Shown here: in pieces, positions 35,801 to 43,893 of the stretch
Layout: each line of letters opens with the position of its first letter
Numbering within the stretch: position 1 is the first letter of the stretch
NCBI GenBank assembly: GCA_934777435.1
Contig: CAKVNK010000001.1
Coordinates: 372,001-436,000, forward strand
Source of the DNA: an uncultured Clostridia bacterium
Lineage (GTDB): Bacteria > Bacillota > Clostridia > Christensenellales > UBA1242
Length of the DNA stretch: 64,000 nt
Direction: 5' to 3'
Position numbers and translations under genes: made by a program
The notes under the pieces: generated by a model
Told to the model about the DNA's origin: nothing
The model's input: only the letters and a program-made list of their open reading frames with translations
Databases searched by the model: none

Positions 35801-38800
35801 ATTGCCACATCACCAGATGCTGAAATGCCTTTGATATTCAATCCGTCAAAGCGAAGACCAGTTATGCTATCATTGAAGTTGATGTTAAATTCTAAATCTT
35901 CATTTGAGTCAAACAAGTGTTTTGCAAAGACAACACGTAAAGTTTGATTTTCAATGCTAATGTGTGAAAGCACGCTTAAATCTAACTTGCTGAAATCCTT
36001 GTTAATCAATGCGTCAATATCCAAGCCTGGCAAAATTGATTTTGCAAATGCTAATGCGTCAAATTTGCTTTCAGTGCTGGTTGTTTGTTTTGATTGTTCA
36101 ACCAAATCACGCATTGAAATGTTTGAAAGGTCTTGTGTGATTAAATTATCACTGATAAATTTAATTTGCTTTAAAACTGCAATAATGTCTTTTAAATTTG
36201 CCACGTCAAGGCTGAGTTTTAAGTTGTTATATTTAACATAGATTGTGCCATCAATAACTTGTGCTGTAATATTGTGAGTGTAATTTTTTGCTGTATCTAC
36301 CACCGCCAAGTTAACGTAAGCGGTTAAACCTGCTAAATTAAACTCTGTGCCTTGTTCTGTTTTTGTAAATGCGTTGTTTAAATCCGCATAAACTGTGCCA
36401 GTTAAGGCATAGGTTTTGCCTTTTAATTTAACAAACATATTGTTAACCGACAAAGCAATTTGTTTTGTTTTTGTGATATTGTTAACAGTTGTTAAAGCAC
36501 TTGAAACAAGGTTTTCAACACCTGACAAATTGTTAAATTCTGCTGTGTTAACAGTTGAAGGAACAAATGCGTAATCAAGGTTGATGTTGGCATTTGCTTG
36601 AATATCACTAATAGACAAGTTGGCAATCTTTAAACTTTCCACTGCTGTGCCATATCCAACTGTTAAATCAACATCTTGGTTAAGGTTGATAAGTTCTTTT
36701 GCTAAACCGATTTGCAATATGTTTTCAGTTAAACTGATATTTTTGATAAGTGCCATGGTTAAATTGCTGAAATCTTTATTCAACAATTCTTCCAACACAG
36801 AGCCAGAGATAAGGCTTGTTAAATCAAATTCAGTTTTTGTTTCGTTTGTTGGCAATAATGGTTTGATTGTTTCAATCAATGCTTTGATGCTTTCAACTGA
36901 AATTTTAATTTTTTGATTTTGGAAGTTAATATAAGCCACACCATTTTCAAGCCATAATTCAACTGCATAACTGCTGTTTAAAACAAAGTTTAAATTTGCA
37001 TATGCTTTGATGCTTTCAATGTTGTAAGGTTTGTTTAAGTTAGATAAATCTAAATAAAGTTTGCCATTTACACCTAAATTTAAATCTGCCTTTTTAATGT
37101 TCAAATTTAAATCAAGTGCAAATTGTTTGTTGCTTAAATTTTCAACGGTTTGTTTTACGGCTGTTGCTAAATTGGTGATATTCGATAAATCGCTATATTC
37201 ACCAATAATTTCAGGCACGCCATATGTGTTGTATACTGTTACATTTGCATTTGCTTGAATATCTTTTATATCAATGCCTGAGATTGACAATGCTTGCAAA
37301 CTTTCACCATAGGTTAATTTAAGCACGATGTTGGTTTTGGTTGCAATGTAAGCATTGCTGAGTTCAATGCGTGCGGTTGTTTCGCCAATTTCAATGCTTT
37401 CAATCAAGCCAAGGCTTAAACTGCTAAAATCGCCTGCTTTGATTTGTTCAAAGTTAAAGTTTGGTAAAATTTCTTTTAACACTGCATTAACATCAACTGA
37501 ACCGCCTAAAATTGTTGTTAAATCTGTGATTTTGCTGATTGGCAATTTAACTTTTAAGCCGTCCAAATTCAAATAGATAACATTATCTTTAATATGTGCT
37601 TCAACCGGAATTGTTTTGCCTTCAACCACGGCATTTAAGTTAACATAAATTGTGCCATTGTTGTAAGCCATATCACCATTGACTGCCACTGTTTTGCCCT
37701 TAACAATAAGGCTTGAAGCAATGTTAACTGCAAATTTGTTGTTTGCTTTGAAGTTATCAACAGTGTTCATAACTGCTGAAATCAACTTGTTCGCGTTTTT
37801 TAAAGCGGTAAATTGGTATGATGTGGTGTCAAATTCAAATGCGGTTGCACCTAAACTTACGCTTGCGGTTGCGTGAACATTGTTAATATCTAAATTGCTT
37901 AACACAATGCTTGAAATTTGTGTGCCATAATTTAACAAGATATCCACATTTTGTTCGCTGTTTAAAAGTTGTTTATCAAGTTGCAAACCAAACTTGCCTG
38001 CTGTGGAACTGATAACCGCCACCACATTTTGTGGCAATTTGTTAAGGTTGCAAGCCACAACGTCAATAATAACGCTTGTGTTTGCCAAAATTTGTTTTGC
38101 AAGGTCTGCCACTTGCAAGACTGCTTGATTATTAAGTGCCAGTTTGATTGAAGCTAATATATTTTTAAAATCGTCAAAGGTCGCTTTGAATTTTAAGTTA
38201 TCCACAACCATATATACTGTGCCGTCAACCACGCTTGCTTGAACAGAAATTGTTTTGTTGAATAAGTTTGCAACCAAGTTTGCACTGATTTTAAGGTTTG
38301 TGTTAAAGTCCACTGTTACAACGCCGTTAACCGCAACTGGTTTGCCGTCAGCCACAATGTTTGTTGCAAGGTTTAAACTAACTTGTTTGGTTGCCTTGAT
38401 TTGTTTTACAGTGTTGATAACTGCATTTGTAAGCCCTGACAAATCATTAAGGCTTGTATATTGTGCTTTATTGATTGCTGGAATTTCAACTTGACTGCTA
38501 TAACTGATTTTTGCACTTAAATTGCTATCCAACAACTTGATATTAGCAAGTGTGATTGAACTAAGTTGGTCGTTTTCGTCCAAAGCGATTTCAATTTTTA
38601 AATCATTTTCAATGCCAAGTGCTTTGCCTTTAAGGGTTACAATAATAACGTTTTCTTCCCCCCTTGCAAATTTAAGCAAGTTGTTGATATTGATATTAGA
38701 TAAATCGCCTTCCAAGATTTTTGAAAGTTCAAAACCAGGAATAATTTTTGCAATCTTCACAAGCAAATTTTGCCCTGCTTGTTCGATATTGAATTGGCTT

Positions 38801-39909
38801 GAAATCGTGTCTACCACTGCTTGCAAGTTGGTTTTGCTTACCATAACTTTTAAGTTATTAAAGCAGATATATAAATCTTGTCCAACATAGCCAACACTTA
38901 TTTGATGTGTTGTGCCGTCTAAATTCACATTTAAGTTTGCAAAAGCGTCAACATCGTTGTTAAAGTCCACATCAACATTGCCATTTACGCCGATATTAAA
39001 CTTGCCTGTCATATTGGCTTTTAAATTTAAGTGGAATTTTTTGTTGGTTAAAATTTCTTTAACACTATCTAGAATGTTTAAAGTTTTTGTAACATCAACA
39101 TATTCTTTTTCTTGCTCTGGACTAATGATTTCAATGGTTTCGTCCTTAACCAAGTTTGCGTTAAGGTTTGCTGTGTTGCCCTCAAATTGAAGGTTGTTTG
39201 CTTCCACTTTTTTGATAACATAGTTTGCATCTGTGATAAAGTTTAAAGCCAAAGTTTCTGTTAAGTTCAAAGGTAAAAGAAAATCGCCAGATTCAAGCAC
39301 TTGTGCTTTCATTGTTTGGAAGTTTGACATAATTGCGTCAACATCTAACTTCTCCTTCATACTAGCTAAATCAATGTCAATACCAAGGGTTGGCAACAAT
39401 GCAAGCACTTTGCTTAAACTGTTAACTTCCATTTTGATGTTCATTGATTGGTTGGCAATAAATAATCTGCCGTCCATATAAGTTAAGTCGATACTGATTG
39501 TTTGACCACTCATTTTAACATTGATTGTGCCTGTAACTTTGATGTTTTCAAGGTCCGGCATACTGAGTTTACCGTTAAATTCAACTTCCATCTTTGGTGT
39601 TGGTTGTGTTGCGTCTGCCAAAAGGTGTGTATTTGAATATTTTGTGTTTATTGTTTGAGGTGTTGGTTGTGTTGTTGTTTCATAGACATTAAAGTTAAGG
39701 TTTATGTTTGTGCCCCCCATATTAAGCAGACCGTCCAAAAGTTTTTCGCCGTCTGATTTTTCGGTTGGTTTGTTAGGAGTTTCAATATTTGTATGGTTGT
39801 TATCATGGCTATTAGAGCGTATTAAAAGGCTGCTTGTGGCAATAGTGCCAAAAGCTGCTGCAAATGCTACAAATATAAATGTTAATGCGTAAAGTAAAAA
39901 CTTTTTCAT
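32875..39909 (-). CDS. giant secreted repeat protein with C-terminal InlB-type repeats
   Basis: 2344 residues from the ATG at 39909 (AAGGAG 7 nt before it; a TTG 15 bp upstream is rejected). A signal or N-terminal anchor helix at about 5-27 is followed by an Asn/Thr-rich linker and roughly eight divergent units of 200-250 residues. Each has a leading AV-N-TV helix, a conserved pattern like DGTVYMVVDNLKFK, and a closing LS-ISDIQANA-like segment; they may be lipid-binding-like beta half-barrels. The last ~400 residues hold Listeria-Bacteroides (InlB B) repeats (FVGWYTSKD, LTIYAKWE). No LPXTG or C-terminal anchor. Function unknown; likely surface-exposed and co-regulated with the partner upstream. 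Confidence 0.8.
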   Translation of the reverse strand: MKKFLLYALTFIFVAFAAAFGTIATSSLLIRSNSHDNNHTNIETPNKPTEKSDGEKLLDGLLNMGGTNINLNFNVYETTTQPTPQTINTKYSNTHLLADATQPTPKMEVEFNGKLSMPDLENIKVTGTINVKMSGQTISIDLTYMDGRLFIANQSMNIKMEVNSLSKVLALLPTLGIDIDLASMKEKLDVDAIMSNFQTMKAQVLESGDFLLPLNLTETLALNFITDANYVIKKVEANNLQFEGNTANLNANLVKDETIEIISPEQEKEYVDVTKTLNILDSVKEILTNKKFHLNLKANMTGKFNIGVNGNVDVDFNNDVDAFANLNVNLDGTTHQISVGYVGQDLYICFNNLKVMVSKTNLQAVVDTISSQFNIEQAGQNLLVKIAKIIPGFELSKILEGDLSNININNLLKFARGEENVIIVTLKGKALGIENDLKIEIALDENDQLSSITLANIKLLDSNLSAKISYSSQVEIPAINKAQYTSLNDLSGLTNAVINTVKQIKATKQVSLNLATNIVADGKPVAVNGVVTVDFNTNLKISANLVANLFNKTISVQASVVDGTVYMVVDNLKFKATFDDFKNILASIKLALNNQAVLQVADLAKQILANTSVIIDVVACNLNKLPQNVVAVISSTAGKFGLQLDKQLLNSEQNVDILLNYGTQISSIVLSNLDINNVHATASVSLGATAFEFDTTSYQFTALKNANKLISAVMNTVDNFKANNKFAVNIASSLIVKGKTVAVNGDMAYNNGTIYVNLNAVVEGKTIPVEAHIKDNVIYLNLDGLKVKLPISKITDLTTILGGSVDVNAVLKEILPNFNFEQIKAGDFSSLSLGLIESIEIGETTARIELSNAYIATKTNIVLKLTYGESLQALSISGIDIKDIQANANVTVYNTYGVPEIIGEYSDLSNITNLATAVKQTVENLSNKQFALDLNLNIKKADLNLGVNGKLYLDLSNLNKPYNIESIKAYANLNFVLNSSYAVELWLENGVAYINFQNQKIKISVESIKALIETIKPLLPTNETKTEFDLTSLISGSVLEELLNKDFSNLTMALIKNISLTENILQIGLAKELINLNQDVDLTVGYGTAVESLKIANLSISDIQANANINLDYAFVPSTVNTAEFNNLSGVENLVSSALTTVNNITKTKQIALSVNNMFVKLKGKTYALTGTVYADLNNAFTKTEQGTEFNLAGLTAYVNLAVVDTAKNYTHNITAQVIDGTIYVKYNNLKLSLDVANLKDIIAVLKQIKFISDNLITQDLSNISMRDLVEQSKQTTSTESKFDALAFAKSILPGLDIDALINKDFSKLDLSVLSHISIENQTLRVVFAKHLFDSNEDLEFNINFNDSITGLRFDGLNIKGISASGDVAILNSFDMPSVDASEYTSLNNLKSAVNSALNTAVEVVDNKHISFGLQTQLTNTKTTYNENNQPISTTETVVNLLPTSNAKFVWTNAYSMVDGKNKFDFTKMQISINLNAVTTTNTYEHSSTGARSDTVARTVNNEHTIQINYLNNVAYVRYNNMYVKINGENIVQIINNVCELLGVETGSSVIDSIKNLIGQANDKSILNKLSIEMLKSISLTDSNLSLIADLSNMGFNTSVFNKLKLSVDYSPERLTKVTLKDLTYKNNAIDKVEICLNEFEPIGALPEGDYIDLSGVGNLLEAVNNSKNFKDFEIDGSVKLKINVIGINIDWNIPVNAKIKLLENGKFEASVKMGAIPVVVGVNNDVPFKTGNLSAGDKRMLYIYIKNEMVYIYRTEKITTLSGTKTYEKKMKVHMDTFLEDPLYYLLQYGFGMSDKIMSAINDSMNKQRQNPLDYSNILKGFNASSNYYALTLNLKELAENDQLDTMTLGIRTTDYNGKQVVRGITLDVFMPVASSVEITIKTDNLNLVNIGGETDMQTMYDFVSNNSGLQEGAAWDAYDGDWKLSSQREFTLKFETNSIHTVADVKGIAGTEFALPVLENYYVDSATERTYYNFVGWYTSKDFAMGTEYAEHILPRKDLTIYAKWETVVKKYVTINFVTNGGEAKDSITLLEGETFELPTYVDLLIEVVGNTTYTKQFEGWFVDESLTTEFASNVAPSQNTVLYAKWVIMDSATSYQLTIYDAGQKLLVRRVLVGQTLTLNGSQFKDDTLYYLDSNFTNQIDIANFTMPEQDIELHIRNKYTAKIVSVKGTILDYAISLYQGETFDVASQSSSDWDTYANGQLSQHIYLTFNGYYIDETKVEDISSITMPNSDIEVIASWDEQIKNYFTISFSKDTNITSAYKSDISFPVESLLVLEGETINLSNYTPTWVYSTGKWVVKWWHYEFEGWSTSKGGSNITSLTVTGDTTIYANWNGVVKTGKN

Positions 39910-39991
39910 TATTTTCTCCTTCAACCAACTAGGTTGACCTTGTTGCCTTAAACTTGGTGCTTTAATTCTGTTTGTATTTTTGTTTGTTTTA

Positions 39992-41062
39992 TTAAATGTA
40001 AGTTTTATCTGTCAACGCTGGAATTTCAAAGTCTTGGTCGTAACTGAAAGTGTTGCTTAATCTACCAACACTTTTGTTTTCACCAACAATATAAACTGAA
40101 TATCTTTCATAACTGGTGAATTGGATAATTCTAAATTGAGCATCCATTTCAACTGTGATTTCTGGGTTTGCTGTAAAGTCAGGATAATCTTTCAAATTAC
40201 CAGTATCTTTCATTGTTTTAACATAGTTCACAACCGCCTTGCTTTTATCAAGGGTAAGGTTGAAAACATAATTGCCATCAGCGTTTTTCGTTACACTGCT
40301 GGCTGTAACCACGGTTTTGGAAGACACAATAAATGTCATATATTCATTGAGCGTGCTACCAAATTTGCTTTTATACTGTGCAACAGTTTTAACATCGTTT
40401 GCCCCAGTGTTATCTGGTGTGGTTGCCCAGTTTACAGTGGTTTTGCCAGACATTGAGCCTTTATAGTGCCTAATATCTTGTCCGTCAACATAATAACGAT
40501 TAAGGGCCTTAACAAATGAACTTACGCTTACGTTTTCATAGAAAATTTTATCGTTCATTCTGATTGTCCTTGCATTGATTGATTGTGTTATTCCAGATGA
40601 TTTAACACTACCAACACCAACAACACTCACACGTGGACAATTAAAAGTTGTGTCAAATGCCAACACACAGCACTTGGTTGCACCAAGTTCTTCTGGCGTT
40701 TTTGTGGCAGATTCTGTGCGGATTTCTGACACATTGTCAAGCAAAGCACTAACTTCAAAGTTATAGCGGTTTGGATCAAGGCTTCTTGGCCTTAAATAAA
40801 TGCCTACACTTACACCAGTTACAAGCCCAACCATACATACAATAAGCAAGTTAACCAACGTGGTTTTATTCATCATTGGCGGTGCATTTTTACGTGCTTC
40901 TTTTCTAATTGCCTTTTTTTCTTGTTTCGTTTTGGCATTTTTAAGTGCCAATTTAACATCAGCCAAACGTTGTTTTTCTTTTTGTTTGGCTGTTATTCTA
41001 TTCTCTTTGGCTTGTTGTTTTTTAGCCAACTTTTCTTCTTTAGTCAATTTTTTCTTTTCCAT
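39992..41062 (-). CDS. membrane-anchored extracytoplasmic protein, partner of the giant repeat protein
   Basis: 356 residues: a highly basic cytoplasmic coiled coil (about 1-62, KKLTKEEKLAKKQQAKENR), one transmembrane helix (about 68-90) and an outside domain of 265 residues rich in beta strands. Two cysteines (ATKCCVLAF) lie near residue 130. No family recognised. It overlaps the RAYT-like gene by 23 bp upstream and precedes the giant gene by 82 bp, so all three probably form one operon. GAAGG precedes the ATG. A role in anchoring or exporting the giant protein is inference. Confidence 0.6.
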   Translation of the reverse strand: MEKKKLTKEEKLAKKQQAKENRITAKQKEKQRLADVKLALKNAKTKQEKKAIRKEARKNAPPMMNKTTLVNLLIVCMVGLVTGVSVGIYLRPRSLDPNRYNFEVSALLDNVSEIRTESATKTPEELGATKCCVLAFDTTFNCPRVSVVGVGSVKSSGITQSINARTIRMNDKIFYENVSVSSFVKALNRYYVDGQDIRHYKGSMSGKTTVNWATTPDNTGANDVKTVAQYKSKFGSTLNEYMTFIVSSKTVVTASSVTKNADGNYVFNLTLDKSKAVVNYVKTMKDTGNLKDYPDFTANPEITVEMDAQFRIIQFTSYERYSVYIVGENKSVGRLSNTFSYDQDFEIPALTDKTYI

Positions 41063-41795
41063 TTGCTACCTTCTGCACATCAGTATGAGTGTGCGGTTTT
41101 AACGATTTTGCCAAACTCCAAAGCATTCTGAGTGGCAAAGTTGATATCCTTGCAATCTGCCTTACGCTGGCCTTTGTAACGCTGAAAATCTGTGATAATG
41201 CCTTATTCATAAAGCCTTTTGGCATATTTTTTAAGTTTTCAGGTTGTATGTTAAAAGTGTTGATAATGTAGTTTGTAACTTCTTGGTCAGTCATCTTAAT
41301 TGCTTGTTTATTTTGCTTTAACTGATTGCAATGCTCTAAAAATGCTGACTTCGTTTTGAAAAAGTTGAGTGGATAACCAGTTTTTACAAACTGATTTGCA
41401 AAATAATCTTGACTGGACGACATCGCTTCTGAATTGATTTCAGCCGCAGAGTGAACATTAACAATCAGTTGCCAAACATCTTCCATTGTGTGGGCTGGAT
41501 AACTTGCGTATCTGCCATCAAAGATTTTTCCGCTTCTGTTATGCAATTTGTTGTACCATTTTGCAAACTTGATTGTTTGTGTGCGGATAATCACATCAAG
41601 TGGATTTTCCGTTTCCTTAACCACAAACAAAAAAGCATTGTTAAGCAAGGTGTAGCCTAACAAAAATGTGTTATTTTGAACTAAAATATTTAAAAAGTTT
41701 GTTTTGTCTAATGCGTCAAAAGCAACATCTTCAACGCTTTTAAGATAAACCATATATATTCCAAGTTCGCTCTTTTCCCTTGCTTTTCGAGCCAC
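41040..41795 (-). CDS. RAYT/IS200-like transposase-family protein lacking the HUH motif, with C-terminal HTH
   Basis: 251 residues. The N-terminal half follows the Y1 transposase (REP-associated tyrosine transposase) pattern: MARKAREKSELGIYMVYLKS, then KFAKWYNKLHNRSGKIFDGRYASYPA. The segment that normally reads M-x-NHxH, the HUH metal site, is here LLNNAFLFVV, and the YIH-x-NP region is replaced by IVNVHSAAEIN, so strand cleavage should be impossible. The C-terminal part (TNYIINTFNI to SVRQIARIS) is a helix-turn-helix. It leads an operon with the two surface genes, suggesting a domesticated regulator. Confidence 0.65.
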   Translation of the reverse strand: MARKAREKSELGIYMVYLKSVEDVAFDALDKTNFLNILVQNNTFLLGYTLLNNAFLFVVKETENPLDVIIRTQTIKFAKWYNKLHNRSGKIFDGRYASYPAHTMEDVWQLIVNVHSAAEINSEAMSSSQDYFANQFVKTGYPLNFFKTKSAFLEHCNQLKQNKQAIKMTDQEVTNYIINTFNIQPENLKNMPKGFMNKALSQIFSVTKASVRQIARISTLPLRMLWSLAKSLKPHTHTDVQKVANGKEKID

Positions 41796-41905
41796 TTAAA
41801 TTTCTCCCAAATCTGCTAAAAGTGCTTGCCTAATTTCTTATGCTTGTCAAAATATTGTGTTTTAAAAGCCAAAATCTTAACAAATTTAGCACTAATAGCA
41901 TAGTT

Positions 41906-41934
41906 ATACTAACAAAAACACAAGGTGTTGTCAA
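41906..41934 (-). promoter_or_regulatory. sigma-A promoter of the RAYT-like/surface operon
   Basis: On the minus strand TTGACA (41934-41929), a 17-bp spacer and TAGTAT (41911-41906), about 110 bp before the RAYT-like start. Confidence 0.6.
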
Positions 41935-42158
41935 TGGTTTAGTGTCCCTTTTGCAACATTTTTTAAAAATTTACCTATTTTTTTGTGTAAATACGGTCAA
42001 TTTTACACCAAATCTGCAATTTTGCCATTTTGCTATCAATTTTGACGCTTCAAAGCCTAAATTTCGCCTTGATTGTGGGTTTAACTGCTATTCATTTCTC
42101 TTAGATTGTGAATACTCAACAATTTGAAAAAAGAGAAAAGTAAATTTGCCCTATGTGG

Positions 42159-42186
42159 TTGACAAATGCCATAAATAGTGTATAAT
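42159..42186 (+). promoter_or_regulatory. sigma-A promoter of ndk
   Basis: TTGACA (42159-42164), 16-bp spacer, TATAAT (42181-42186), 30 bp before the start codon; an AAGGAG at 42205-42210 follows. The best promoter match in the window. Confidence 0.85.
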
Positions 42187-42215
42187 ACAATCAGTTTAAT
42201 AATTAAGGAGTTTTT

Positions 42216-42821
42216 ATGAAAAGTCATGTTGAAAGAATTAAAGATTTCGTCAACGGTTCAGACAAATATCAATACACATTTATCGCTTTAAAACCAAATG
42301 CCTTTGACCTTACCGCAATTGATGTGGTTATGAGCAAATTGGCAGAAAATAACCTTGAAGTTGTTTGGCACGGTCCAGCAATTTACACACCAGAAAATGT
42401 TAAAAAGCATTATAAAGAAATTTACGACGCTGCTATGGCTGACCCAAATAGTAAATATCACGATATTCTCATTTTCTTGTTGGAATATTTAACAAGTGGT
42501 CCTATTTATGGTTTGGTTGTCACAGGTCCTATGAAAGATGTTGTTAAATTTACAAAACAACTTGCTGGTGCAACCAAAGACCCAGCCCCAGGCACAATGA
42601 GATACAACCTTGCAAAACGCAAAGGCATTGAATATGATAAAGATAGAAATGGTATTCACGCTTCTGGCGAAGTTGATGAAGCAAGACGTGAAATTGCAAA
42701 CTTTATCAGTGCTTATTACACAAATGTTTCCTTCACCCTTGAAGAAGCACAACAAGCAGCAAAAATATCTGACTTTATTAACAATTACAAAGATTGCCAA
42801 GAACACACACTTGAAAGATAA
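42216..42821 (+). CDS. ndk: nucleoside diphosphate kinase
   Basis: 201 residues. NDK transfers the gamma-phosphate between nucleoside triphosphates through a phospho-His. Visible features: YTFIALKPNAF (substrate Lys), LTSGPIYGLVVTGP, KQLAGATKDPAPGTMRYN and RNGIHASGEVDEA with the catalytic His in place of the usual N-x-x-H-G-S-D. The protein is about 50 residues longer than a typical NDK, with an N-terminal extension of about 17 and a C-terminal tail rich in acidic helices. The last ~95 codons are tandemly duplicated downstream. Confidence 0.85.
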   Translation: MKSHVERIKDFVNGSDKYQYTFIALKPNAFDLTAIDVVMSKLAENNLEVVWHGPAIYTPENVKKHYKEIYDAAMADPNSKYHDILIFLLEYLTSGPIYGLVVTGPMKDVVKFTKQLAGATKDPAPGTMRYNLAKRKGIEYDKDRNGIHASGEVDEARREIANFISAYYTNVSFTLEEAQQAAKISDFINNYKDCQEHTLER

Positions 42822-43213
42822 AGATATTAAATTGCTAACTAATTTTGTAGCATAACAAAGGAGAAATGGACAATGGAAGATGTTGTTAAATTTACAAAGA
42901 AACTTGCCGGTGCAACTAAAGACCCAGCCCCAGGCGCAATGAGATACAACCTTGCAAAACGCAAAGGCATTGAATATGATAAAGATAGAAATGGTATTCA
43001 CGCTTCTGGCGAAGTTGATGAAGTAAAACGTGAAATTGCAAACTTTATCAGTGATCATCACACAAATGTTTCTTTCCCACCCGAAGAAGCAAAACAAGCA
43101 GCAGAAATATCTGACTCTATTGACAGTTGCACAGATTGCCAAGAACATACACTTGAAAGATAAGATATTAAATCGCTAACTAATTTTGTAGCATAACAAA
43201 GGAGAAATGGACA
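42531..43213 (+). repeat. tandem duplication of the ndk 3' part with its intergenic region
   Basis: Two units of about 342 bp (42531-42872 and 42873-43213). Each begins at ATG-A/GAAGATGTTGTTAAA, carries the ndk C-terminal coding part, and ends with the same spacer (GCTAACTAATTTTGTAGC and AAAGGAGAAATGG). The copies differ by scattered substitutions, many in the tail, so the event is not very recent. The second unit is followed by the start of the next gene, whose first codons (ATGGAAGA) match the joint. Confidence 0.9.
42873..43163 (+). CDS. C-terminal half of nucleoside diphosphate kinase (duplicated fragment)
   Basis: 96 residues matching ndk residues about 106-201, created by the tandem duplication. 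It keeps the GATKDPAPGAMRYN loop and the catalytic-His segment (RNGIHASGEV) but lacks the N-terminal substrate-binding part, so it cannot be an independent kinase. GGAG is in place before the ATG and the frame is intact despite substitutions, which suggests the fragment is translated. It could join NDK oligomers or be neutral. Confidence 0.7.
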   Translation: MEDVVKFTKKLAGATKDPAPGAMRYNLAKRKGIEYDKDRNGIHASGEVDEVKREIANFISDHHTNVSFPPEEAKQAAEISDSIDSCTDCQEHTLER

Positions 43214-43687
43214 ATGGAAGAACGTTTGGTTGAATTACAAGATAGCCCATATTTTAGACGTGAAGTGGAACATGACGCACGTGAAGGTGTTTATGAAGAC
43301 TGTGTTTACAACACAAAAAATGGTCAAGAGTATTTTATGTTCTACGGCAACGGCTGTGCTTTGCACTTTTATGAAAATGGTATGTTGGTGGAAAACCGCA
43401 CACCATACAGTGTTGAAAACAATTTGCAAAAATTCACTTTTTACAACAATGACGGCAATGTTGTTTTGGAAATAGACAACTTTGAAAATGACAAAGACCT
43501 GGCAAAGCCATTTATGTCAACAAAAGCATCTCACACTCTCAGTGTTGAAGTGTATAAACGTAATATTGTTGTGATTGAAAAAACTTTTGACGGCAGGCTT
43601 ATCCGCTCCACTGCTTATGATGTTAAAACTGGTCAAGCGGTTGAGTTGGAAAAATCAAACGGCGTTCAATTATCCTTTGACATTTAA
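43214..43687 (+). CDS. conserved-looking protein of unknown function downstream of ndk
   Basis: 157 residues, not recognised, no signal peptide. The middle has short YXN-G repeats (FMFYGNGCALHFYENG) of the kind found in beta-strand toxin or wall-associated repeats. The ribosome-binding site is the copy carried by the ndk duplication. A bidirectional terminator follows 135 bp later. It is probably co-transcribed with ndk. Confidence 0.6.
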   Translation: MEERLVELQDSPYFRREVEHDAREGVYEDCVYNTKNGQEYFMFYGNGCALHFYENGMLVENRTPYSVENNLQKFTFYNNDGNVVLEIDNFENDKDLAKPFMSTKASHTLSVEVYKRNIVVIEKTFDGRLIRSTAYDVKTGQAVELEKSNGVQLSFDI

Positions 43688-43821
43688 TTAAAGTTTGGAA
43701 ATATAATTAAAACATATATTATTAAAACATCAATGTTTAATTAAAATCAGTTTAATTATAGTAAACAAAATGATTTTATTTAAAGATAAAAAATTCGATT
43801 TATTACGAACAATAAAAAAAC

Positions 43822-43851
43822 AAAAGAACACTATATCTAGTGTTCTTTTTT
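43822..43851. terminator. bidirectional terminator between the ndk unit and gpsA
   Basis: AAAAGAACACTA (43822-43833) pairs with TAGTGTTCTTTT (43838-43849), loop TATC; T-run on the plus strand and A-run (T on minus) on the other side. Confidence 0.85.
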
Positions 43852-43893
43852 ATTTTGTCTATTGCATTTTGTGTTTTACACCAAGTCTACGAT

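Noticed and set aside
32875..39909. CRISPR array in the long repeated region
   Set aside because: The repeats are 600-750 bp, protein-coding and highly diverged; no short direct repeat with uniform spacers occurs here or elsewhere in the window.
41089..41271. Plus-strand frames inside the surface and conjugation genes (many of 60-120 codons)
   Set aside because: They lie antisense to well-supported genes, have no ribosome-binding sites and show reverse-strand composition.
42489..43148. 219-codon minus-strand frame with an internal repeat
   Set aside because: It is antisense to ndk and its duplicated fragment; the repeat in it only mirrors the duplication.
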